A stretch of DNA of 64,000 bases, taken from contig JABHDY010000003.1 of assembly GCA_018676855.1 (NCBI GenBank), positions 633,907 through 697,906 on the forward strand, in the 5' to 3' direction. Every line of letters starts with the position of its first letter. Position 1 is the first letter of the stretch. Of the stretch, positions 33,777 through 40,536 are shown piece by piece. The DNA comes from Candidatus Woesearchaeota archaeon. Its GTDB lineage: Archaea; Nanobdellota; Nanobdellia; Woesearchaeales; GW2011-AR9. A program made the translations under genes and the position numbers. The notes beneath the pieces were generated by a model. It did not search any database and had not been told where the DNA came from. It saw only the letters and a list, made by a program, of their open reading frames with translations.

Positions 33777-35660
33777 ATGGCAGACATTTTGAAAGAAATA
33801 CAGAAAGTATTACCTGAAGGTAAAGTTTCTGATGCAGCATTTGAGGGAGCGAACATTGTCCTCTACACTAAAGATAAAGAGTACTTCTTAGATAATAAAG
33901 GAACGATTCTTAAAGCAGTTAAAGAATTTAAGAAACGTATTGAACTGCGACCAGATCCGTCAATGTGTATGGAAATGGAAAAAGCTGAGAAAGAAATTAA
34001 AAAGTTAATTTCTGATGAAGCAGGTATTCAACAATTCATTTTTGACCCTCCGCGATCACAAGTTATTATTCACGCTGATAAGCCAGGATTGGTTATTGGT
34101 AAACAGGGAGAATTTTTACGATTAATTAGTGGAAAAACATTTTGGGTTCCTCATGTTAAAAGAGTTCCTCCTATGAGATCAAAACTTATTGAAAGTATTC
34201 GCTCAGTTCTGTATGAAAATGCTGATTATAGAAAAAAGTTTCTTGACAAAACTGGTCATAGAATCTATGATGGTTGGATAAGAGAAAAAAAACATGAATG
34301 GGTACGATTATCGTGCCTCGGCGCATCTCGACAAGTTGGAAGAACATGTTTCTTATTACAGACACCAGAATCACGAATATTGATTGATTGTGGTATTGAT
34401 CCAAGTGAAGATGGAACAGAATCCTACCCCTATTTAGATGCTCCAGAGTTTAACGTGAGCGATATTGATGCTATTATTGTTACTCATTCACATTTAGATC
34501 ATAGTGGTCTTGTTCCATACTTGTTTAAGTTTGGCTATCGTGGACCTGTTTATTGTACTCTTCCTACACGTGACGTTATGTCATTATTGCAGTTAGACAT
34601 GGTTAAAATTCAGCGGAATGAAGGAAAAGAACCGATTTATAACAGTGAAGAAGTACGACAAACAGTTCTTCACACAATTTGTTTAGAATATGATGAAGTT
34701 GCAGACATCACACCTGATATACGAATAACATTTTACAATGCGGGACATATCCTTGGCAGTTCAATTGTTCATTTTAATATTGGAAATGGTTTACACAACT
34801 TTGCGTACACGGGAGATTTGAAGTACGGCAGAACAAACGTTCTTGAAGCTGCAAATACACAATTTCCACGGTTAGAAACGTTAATGATAGAATCAACGTA
34901 CGGTGGAAAAGATAATGTTATGGCGGAAGAAGCTGCTGACGAGTATATGGTAAAAATCATCAAAGAAACATTTCAACGTGGCGGAAAAGTTCTCATGCCC
35001 GTTCTTGGATCTGGAAGGGCCCAAGAAGTTATGGTCATTGTTGAACGACTTATCCGTGAAAAGAAAATTCCTGAGGCACCAATTTATGTCGACGGTATGT
35101 TAGGAGACATTACTGCAATTCATACGGCCTATCCTGAATTTTTGAATCGTAATCTTCGACAACAAATTTTTCACAAAGAACAGAATCCCTTCTTATCTCC
35201 GATTTTTAAAAAAATTGGGTCTCATAAAGAACGGCAACAAGTTATCTTAGAAGAAGGTCCCTGTTTAATACTTGCAACGTCTGGTATGTTACAGGGTGGT
35301 CCGTCTGTTGAATATCTAAAAAATCTTGCTGAAAACAAAAAACATTCGATTGTCTTTAGTTGTTATCAACCTCACGGTTCTTTAGGTCATAGAATTCGTT
35401 CTGGAGAAACAGAAATAATGATTCCTGGACAAAAACAGCCAGTTAGAATGAATATTGAGGTTCATAAGATAGAAATTACGAACCATTCTGATAGACGGCA
35501 GTTAATGAATTTTGTCAAGAGATGTAATCCTTCTCCACGGAAAGTTATTACTGTACACGGTGAATCTTCTCGATGTTTAGATTTGGCATCATCTTTACAT
35601 AAAGCGTATAGGATAGAAACGATTGCACCTAAGAATCTTGAAGTTATTAGGATTAAATAG
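33777..35660 (+). CDS. aCPSF1/FttA, KH-domain beta-CASP ribonuclease and termination factor
   Basis: The protein has 627 residues. Two N-terminal KH-type modules (about 1-145, including PGLVIGKQGEFLRLISG) precede a metallo-beta-lactamase domain with VTHSHLDHSG (HxHxDH) and a beta-CASP insert, then the downstream FAYTGDLKYGR, IESTYGG and VHGESSR motifs. This is the near-universal archaeal homologue of CPSF73, an endo/5'-exonuclease that cleaves nascent RNA at U-rich sites and ends transcription. The length is typical. It follows psmB by 79 nt. Confidence 0.95.
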   Translation: MADILKEIQKVLPEGKVSDAAFEGANIVLYTKDKEYFLDNKGTILKAVKEFKKRIELRPDPSMCMEMEKAEKEIKKLISDEAGIQQFIFDPPRSQVIIHADKPGLVIGKQGEFLRLISGKTFWVPHVKRVPPMRSKLIESIRSVLYENADYRKKFLDKTGHRIYDGWIREKKHEWVRLSCLGASRQVGRTCFLLQTPESRILIDCGIDPSEDGTESYPYLDAPEFNVSDIDAIIVTHSHLDHSGLVPYLFKFGYRGPVYCTLPTRDVMSLLQLDMVKIQRNEGKEPIYNSEEVRQTVLHTICLEYDEVADITPDIRITFYNAGHILGSSIVHFNIGNGLHNFAYTGDLKYGRTNVLEAANTQFPRLETLMIESTYGGKDNVMAEEAADEYMVKIIKETFQRGGKVLMPVLGSGRAQEVMVIVERLIREKKIPEAPIYVDGMLGDITAIHTAYPEFLNRNLRQQIFHKEQNPFLSPIFKKIGSHKERQQVILEEGPCLILATSGMLQGGPSVEYLKNLAENKKHSIVFSCYQPHGSLGHRIRSGETEIMIPGQKQPVRMNIEVHKIEITNHSDRRQLMNFVKRCNPSPRKVITVHGESSRCLDLASSLHKAYRIETIAPKNLEVIRIK

Positions 35661-35712
35661 TTTTTTCTTTTACCTAAACTTTTATAAACAACCTTTATTA
35701 TTTTCTTTATGT

Positions 35713-35831
35713 GCCAGCGTCGCATAGTCCGGTATTGCGCAAGCCTGGAAACTTGCTTAGGGCAAGTCCCGAATGCAAGTGAGGATAGCTTGTCCCTTCT
35801 GGGATCCCCGGTTCAAATCCGGGCGCTGGCG
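35713..35831 (+). tRNA. tRNA-Ser(GGA) with a 36-nt anticodon-loop intron
   Basis: The acceptor GCCAGCG (35713-35719) pairs with CGCTGGC (35824-35830), with discriminator G35831 as expected for Ser. The T arm is CCCGG-TTCAAAT-CCGGG (35807-35823). The D stem is GCA/TGC. The anticodon stem CAAGC (35740-35744) pairs with GCTTG (35788-35792). The loop starts C-T-GGA-A, giving anticodon GGA, with the intron at 37/38 (about 35751-35786). The long variable arm (CCC-TTCT-GGG, 35794-35803) confirms a class II tRNA. A TTTTATAAAC box near 35680 is the promoter, and a run of T follows the gene. CCA is not encoded. Confidence 0.93.
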
Positions 35832-35967
35832 CTCTTTTTTACTATATTTTGATTTAATTCCTCAATTTCTATAACGAAAACAAGAGAAACACGCAATATT
35901 CTAAACAATGTTACTTATACTTCTATGCCTCTGTAATATTTAGAGATAAACACGGAGGCAATTAAAA

Positions 35968-36399
35968 ATGAAAAAATTAACAATATGTTCACTCGTTGGA
36001 GGATTACTTTTAAGCGCAGCAGTTGCAAGAGGAAACCCAACATATGACGTAAATAAAAGTGCAAATCAACCACCTCAACAAGATCAAGTTACAGAAACAT
36101 TTTCAGGAATTGACAGAATGATGATGGCAGATTACACCGGAATGGCAGAAGTAGGAGTAGAATCTGAAGAACCAACAGGTCCTCAAGTAGGATATGACAT
36201 TGTTTCTCTTCCAGGTGGAGAGTATAATGTCTTTCTAACTCAGGACGGTCAAAGAGTAGGAGCTCCTGCACAACTTGACCATCAACAATTATATGATCAG
36301 GGTGGCCAAATCAGACCTGAAGCAAAAGACATGGTATGGGAACAACCAGGAAATGTTGATTATGCTACTGCATTTACAATTGACGCAATGACACTATAA
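35968..36399 (+). CDS. small secreted protein of unknown function
   Basis: This 143-residue protein has a clear signal peptide (about 1-20, basic KK then LLLSAAVARG). The mature protein is acidic and Gln/Met-rich, without Cys or a membrane anchor. No family is recognised. It has a strong Shine-Dalgarno within TAAACACGGAGG (35947-35958), identical over 12 nt to the sequence before the S-layer gene, which suggests high expression as a surface-associated or released protein. The upstream 136-bp spacer holds the tRNA-Ser terminator and an AT-rich promoter. Confidence 0.75.
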   Translation: MKKLTICSLVGGLLLSAAVARGNPTYDVNKSANQPPQQDQVTETFSGIDRMMMADYTGMAEVGVESEEPTGPQVGYDIVSLPGGEYNVFLTQDGQRVGAPAQLDHQQLYDQGGQIRPEAKDMVWEQPGNVDYATAFTIDAMTL

Positions 36400-36432
36400 A
36401 CATTTTTAAAATAGCGTCATTTTTTTCTTTTT

Positions 36433-37500
36433 ATGTCTTATAACCCAAACAAATTCATTCACGTTAATGATATTACAATCCAAGAAGAAACTAAAGAATT
36501 ACTTACACAAGCAGAAAGTATCTATTGGCAAAATTTCAATGGAAAAACGTGGTACGGAAGATGTATTTTTATTAGTTGGTATTGTTCAGTTGGAGACTGC
36601 AAATTCTGTTTTCGGTCAACACAGAAACATAAAATTCAACATCCAGAACATTCTAAACGATCAATTGGATCAATTTTATTAGAAGCACTATTCTGTAAAG
36701 TATTTAACTGGCGAATAGAATTTCTTACTGGTGGGTATGGTATAATGCCATTTCCTCAACTATTTGAAATTATTAAGAATGTCTCTCTTGTGTATGGTGA
36801 AAAGATATGGCTTAACCTTGGTGTTATATCAAATGACCATGTAGAAGAAATTAGACCATATGTGAAGGGTATTTGTTCATCAATGGAAACGTTAACACCA
36901 GAATTGCACAAGTATGTTTGTCCTAATAAACCAATAGAACCATATGATACAATGTTTTCCCATCTTGAAGGATTTCAGAAAAGTATTGCAATCATTGTTG
37001 GTTTAGGAGATACGGTTGAAGATATGAAATATTTGTTTGATTTTATTACAAAACATAATTTAGATAGGATAACTGTCTATGCATTAAAACCTGTTCTTGG
37101 AACGGAATATACTGAAGGTCCATCTCCAGACGAGTTTGTACAGTGGCTTGCACGGTTGAGAATACAATTCCCAAAACTAGAAATAATTGCAGGAACAAAC
37201 CTACGGAGAAGCGAAGAATGTGGATATTTGATGAAAGCGGGCGCAAATGCAATGACAAAATTTCCTGCTACGAAACAGTTTGCAACAAAGAAAGCAAAGT
37301 TGGTCGAAAAATTAATACAAAAAGAAAAACGCGATTTCATAAGTACATTATCTGTGCTTCCTGAGATTGATTGGAACAACAAGATTGACGAACTTCCAAT
37401 TGAACAACAGTATAAAGATGCAATGAAAGATAAGTTGGCTCCATATTTAGAAAAGTTTCAAAATCCTGTTGACATTGATACGGACACTACCGTCTTTTAG
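36433..37500 (+). CDS. radical SAM protein, BioB/HmdB-like, with CX4CX2C cluster motif
   Basis: A 355-residue protein related to biotin-synthase-type radical SAM enzymes. The cluster motif WYCSVGDCKFCF has Cys51, Cys56 and Cys59, spaced CX4CX2C instead of the usual CX3CX2C. GGYGIMPF, IWLNLGVISN and a C-terminal GTNLRRSEECGYLMKAGANAM complete a TIM barrel like that of BioB/HydE. HmdB, another member of this group, also has a lengthened spacing (CX5CX2C). The substrate is unknown and no cofactor-pathway genes lie nearby. The end overlaps the opposing membrane-protein gene by 14 nt. Confidence 0.82.
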   Translation: MSYNPNKFIHVNDITIQEETKELLTQAESIYWQNFNGKTWYGRCIFISWYCSVGDCKFCFRSTQKHKIQHPEHSKRSIGSILLEALFCKVFNWRIEFLTGGYGIMPFPQLFEIIKNVSLVYGEKIWLNLGVISNDHVEEIRPYVKGICSSMETLTPELHKYVCPNKPIEPYDTMFSHLEGFQKSIAIIVGLGDTVEDMKYLFDFITKHNLDRITVYALKPVLGTEYTEGPSPDEFVQWLARLRIQFPKLEIIAGTNLRRSEECGYLMKAGANAMTKFPATKQFATKKAKLVEKLIQKEKRDFISTLSVLPEIDWNNKIDELPIEQQYKDAMKDKLAPYLEKFQNPVDIDTDTTVF

Positions 37501-37861
37501 CACTTTTTTTGTTCGCACGATTAACTTTATGTTGTAACCTTTTTTCTTTTACTTTATTCTTTACCCTGCCACCCACTTGTTTTGTTTTTGTGACAACTTT
37601 TCTTGTCCCTTTTCTCAGAGAGGACGTATAAAATTTATAAGAAAAATATTTACGAACAGCTTCTGCATATTCTTGTCCAATCCACCAAATTCCTAGAAAA
37701 AATGGAATCCAGGAAAGAACATATGTCGCAATTGCAATCCAACGTATAACAATATCGTCTAAATATAAAAAAAACACTAACTGAGATCCTTTTCCTATAA
37801 GAAAACTAAAGAAAAGTAGTCCTATCCCTCCATAAAACCGTGGTGAAAAACGTAATTTCAT
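37487..37861 (-). CDS. hypothetical two-helix membrane protein with basic tail
   Basis: A 124-residue protein with two hydrophobic segments (about 11-31 and 38-62) and a long Lys/Arg-rich C-terminal tail (from about 80, e.g. KGTRKVVTKTKQVGGRVKNK), which should lie in the cytoplasm and could touch nucleic acid or ribosomes. The family is not recognised. It follows the zinc-ribbon gene by 18 nt on the same strand, so the two are probably one transcript. Confidence 0.65.
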   Translation of the reverse strand: MKLRFSPRFYGGIGLLFFSFLIGKGSQLVFFLYLDDIVIRWIAIATYVLSWIPFFLGIWWIGQEYAEAVRKYFSYKFYTSSLRKGTRKVVTKTKQVGGRVKNKVKEKRLQHKVNRANKKSAKRR

Positions 37862-37879
37862 TTTTGTATACTAATCTCC

Positions 37880-38170
37880 TTATAACAGATCTTGAATTGA
37901 TATTTTGCCTTCAGTAATCCAATCTGTTTTGTTACAGTACGGGCATATTGAAGTATGTGAGCTGAATTTATAATTGCATCGTTCACAATACATCTTTCTT
38001 TTAACTCGCGTCTCAGTTTCAAGTCTCCATCGAAACGGTTTATTTCCTTTATAACATGAAAAACATTCATATCGCGGTTTATTACTAAGGTTTTCTACTG
38101 ATCGAGCTTCTGCTTTATCAACTGGTTTATGACATCGAAAGCACGTTACATGTATACGAAGGACGCCCAT
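37880..38170 (-). CDS. small zinc-ribbon protein
   Basis: The protein has 96 residues with four CXXC-type pairs (CFRC, CFSC, CERC, CPYC), forming two zinc ribbons separated by a basic linker. No other domain is present. It resembles the zinc-ribbon protein at 42926 in having an N-terminal ribbon ending in CxxCY and a C-terminal CPxCN-type ribbon. The role is unknown; RNA or ribosome binding is a common role for such proteins. First gene of a two-gene unit with the membrane protein. Confidence 0.75.
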   Translation of the reverse strand: MGVLRIHVTCFRCHKPVDKAEARSVENLSNKPRYECFSCYKGNKPFRWRLETETRVKRKMYCERCNYKFSSHTSICPYCNKTDWITEGKISIQDLL

Positions 38171-38257
38171 TCATATTGATAATCTTACATTATTTAAAAA
38201 TCTGTGTTACCCCTAAGTCTCAATAAATTTATATAGTTATATATATTATAATAAAGT

Positions 38258-39523
38258 ATGGGTAGTGTTACAAAACAGGCTTTGGAAAGAATAAAACCAT
38301 CGAATGAAGAAAAGAGTTTATTTAATAATATTACATCTTCATTTATTACTCAACTTAACAAAAAACTATCTGGTGCAAAAGCTATACTTGGTGGTAGTGG
38401 AGCAAAGGATACATGGTTATCAAAGAATCATGATATAGATGTGTTTGTTAAGTATGATTATACACAATATAAAGATAAATCCTCACAATTGTCAGAGATT
38501 GCAGAAAAGTCATTAAAAAAAGCATTTCCAAAACTTACACATAAGCGATTACATGGAAGTAGAGATTATTTTCAGGTTGTGTATAAAACGTATGTGTTTG
38601 AAGTTGTTCCCATACTTACGATTACAAAATCTGAGAAAGCTGTTAATATTACTGACATTTCCCCATTACATGCAGGATGGGTTAACAAACATGCAAAAAC
38701 TGTAAAGGACGATATTCGTCTTGCAAAAAAATTTATGCGTGCGAATAGATTGTATGGTGCTGAATCATATATTGGCGGGTTTAGTGGGTATGTTCTAGAA
38801 ATCCTAACTGTCTATTACGGTTCTTTTGATAAATTATTACAATCATGTTTAAAATGGAAATCAAAAGAAATTGTTGATCCATCAAAATTTTATAAAGGAA
38901 AATCAGCACTGTTTCATTTAAACAAATCAAAAACTCAATCTCCATTAATTGTTGTTGACCCTGTCGATAAATCGAGAAACGCGGCTGCTGCATTATCAGA
39001 AGAAAGTGTGACCAAATTAAAAGAAATTGTACGTAAGTATGTGCGGAAACCAGATATTTCGTTTTTTGAAAGGAAAGAAATTGTTCTCGCTGATCTTACA
39101 CAAGAGGCACAGAAAAAGAAACAGCACGTTGTTGCTATCCAATTTGTACCTCGAGGAGACAAAACTGATGTTGCGGGAAGTAAATTGGTAAAAGTATTCA
39201 ACTTCTGTAAAAAAGAGTTACAACCATTTGGCATTAAGAAATTTGGTTGGGACTGGAATACTCATGATAGGGCAACAATATATTTCTTTGTCTCTCTAAA
39301 TAAAAGAGAAAAGTACGAAGTGCGAATTGGTCCACCATTAAAAATGAAAGATGCAGTTATTAATTTTAAGAAGAAAAATAAATCTACGTTTATGGAAAAG
39401 GGTAAGATTAAAACAAAAGTTACAGTTCAGTATCCTCAATTAGATGATTTTGTACGAAATATGGTGAAAGAGAAATATGTTACAGAGAAAGTTACAAAAA
39501 TAAAAGTTGTAAAAATTATTTAA
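38258..39523 (+). CDS. cca: CCA-adding tRNA nucleotidyltransferase (archaeal class I)
   Basis: A 421-residue enzyme that adds CCA to tRNA 3' ends. AILGGSGAKDTWL with DIDVFV gives the GS...DxD nucleotidyltransferase motif. The next conserved Asp-equivalent strand is in YVFEVVPIL, and DISPLHAGWVNKH belongs to the archaeal neck region. The archaeal length and tail domain are present. Its presence matches the two tRNA genes here, which do not encode CCA. An AT-rich TATATATATT promoter lies just upstream. It overlaps the end of the opposing channel gene by 4 nt. Confidence 0.93.
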   Translation: MGSVTKQALERIKPSNEEKSLFNNITSSFITQLNKKLSGAKAILGGSGAKDTWLSKNHDIDVFVKYDYTQYKDKSSQLSEIAEKSLKKAFPKLTHKRLHGSRDYFQVVYKTYVFEVVPILTITKSEKAVNITDISPLHAGWVNKHAKTVKDDIRLAKKFMRANRLYGAESYIGGFSGYVLEILTVYYGSFDKLLQSCLKWKSKEIVDPSKFYKGKSALFHLNKSKTQSPLIVVDPVDKSRNAAAALSEESVTKLKEIVRKYVRKPDISFFERKEIVLADLTQEAQKKKQHVVAIQFVPRGDKTDVAGSKLVKVFNFCKKELQPFGIKKFGWDWNTHDRATIYFFVSLNKREKYEVRIGPPLKMKDAVINFKKKNKSTFMEKGKIKTKVTVQYPQLDDFVRNMVKEKYVTEKVTKIKVVKII

Positions 39524-40446
39524 GTCTCTTCTTCTAACTTCTTTTTTTTCTTAGGCAGTTTAGTTCCACAATTCATACAATATTGTGCTTGTTTATCGTG
39601 TTCTTGTAACCCACATTTTGTACATTTTAATATTGTTTTTGATGCAGATTGGAACAATATCTTAACCAACTTACCTAACTGCCATGGAATTACTGCAATT
39701 CCTGATAAGATCATAGCCACAGTAACTACTTTACCCCAGGGTGATAATGGTGTTACGTCACCATATCCAACAGTAGCTAAAGTGACAATTGAGAAATACA
39801 TTGCGTCCCAAAGTGTTCCATACCCTGGATTAATCTTAGATTCTATAAACCAAATCATACCGGATGATACAAAAATGATTGTGAAAACAGTAAGAACAAT
39901 TCTAATAATGATCAGTTTTGTATCACTTAACTGACCAAACATTGTGTCCTTCTGTTTGAATATTCTCTGGAACCGCAATACCCGTAACATTCTAAATAAT
40001 CGGAGGATACGGAATATTCTGAAAAATGCGAGATTTCCGAAGTTAGCAAGTATTGGAATTATTGAAAGTAAATCTATTATACTATAAATGCTAAAGAAAT
40101 GTTTGACTTTCTTTTCAGCGACCCACATTCTTGCAACATATTCAATGATGAAGAAACCAACCAATACAAATTCTCCCATAACTAAATATCCATGGGCAGT
40201 TTCTCCAATATTATGTGTGTCAATAACGAATAACACAATTGCTAAAAAGTTTAGGAAGAACATTGTTCCTTCAATTCTTCTTCCATGTGTTGAACTATAA
40301 TTGTCAATATGAAGATGTAAGAAGGAATAAACTTTCTTAAGTATACTATCCTCTAATTTTGCTCCTTTAACCATTACCTTTTCAGATATTTTATCTTCAT
40401 CAGTAATTTTGATTGATTTCTTTTTTTTCTTTTGAGGTCTCTTCAT
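39520..40446 (-). CDS. voltage-gated potassium channel with C-terminal zinc ribbon
   Basis: A 308-residue Kv-type subunit. The voltage-sensor domain S1-S4 (about 58-162) has the charge-transfer residues F99 and E102 in S2 and D125 in S3, and an S4 with Arg at every third position (143, 146, 149, 152, 155, 158, 161). The pore follows: S5 (about 177-201), the filter TVGYGD (225-230) and S6 (about 238-262). After S6 a short zinc ribbon (C275, C278, C290, C293) and a lysine-rich tail follow. Four subunits would form a K+ channel. The zinc ribbon as cytoplasmic domain is unusual. It is divergent from the fusion gene, which carries a similar voltage sensor. Confidence 0.92.
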   Translation of the reverse strand: MKRPQKKKKKSIKITDEDKISEKVMVKGAKLEDSILKKVYSFLHLHIDNYSSTHGRRIEGTMFFLNFLAIVLFVIDTHNIGETAHGYLVMGEFVLVGFFIIEYVARMWVAEKKVKHFFSIYSIIDLLSIIPILANFGNLAFFRIFRILRLFRMLRVLRFQRIFKQKDTMFGQLSDTKLIIIRIVLTVFTIIFVSSGMIWFIESKINPGYGTLWDAMYFSIVTLATVGYGDVTPLSPWGKVVTVAMILSGIAVIPWQLGKLVKILFQSASKTILKCTKCGLQEHDKQAQYCMNCGTKLPKKKKKLEEET

Positions 40447-40536
40447 ATTATTCAGTAATCTTTTTTTATTTTTAAACGTTTGTTTTTAGAAAGAGTTAAA
40501 TATGATAAATTATTACTTTAATTAAAAGAGGTAGAT
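40447..40536. promoter_or_regulatory. shared divergent promoter of the channel and the sensor-permease fusion
   Basis: This 90-bp spacer separates two divergent voltage-sensor genes. A TTTAAAAATAA element (about 40466-40476) reads leftward, and AT-rich TTAAATATGATAAATTATT (about 40496-40514) reads rightward. AGAGGT (about 40527-40532) just before the ATG at 40537 is the Shine-Dalgarno of the fusion gene. The arrangement allows joint control of both genes. Confidence 0.5.

Noticed and set aside
35713-35831. tRNA-Leu identity
   Set aside because: With U33 at 35746 and perfect CAAGC/GCTTG pairing the anticodon is GGA; the G discriminator also fits Ser.
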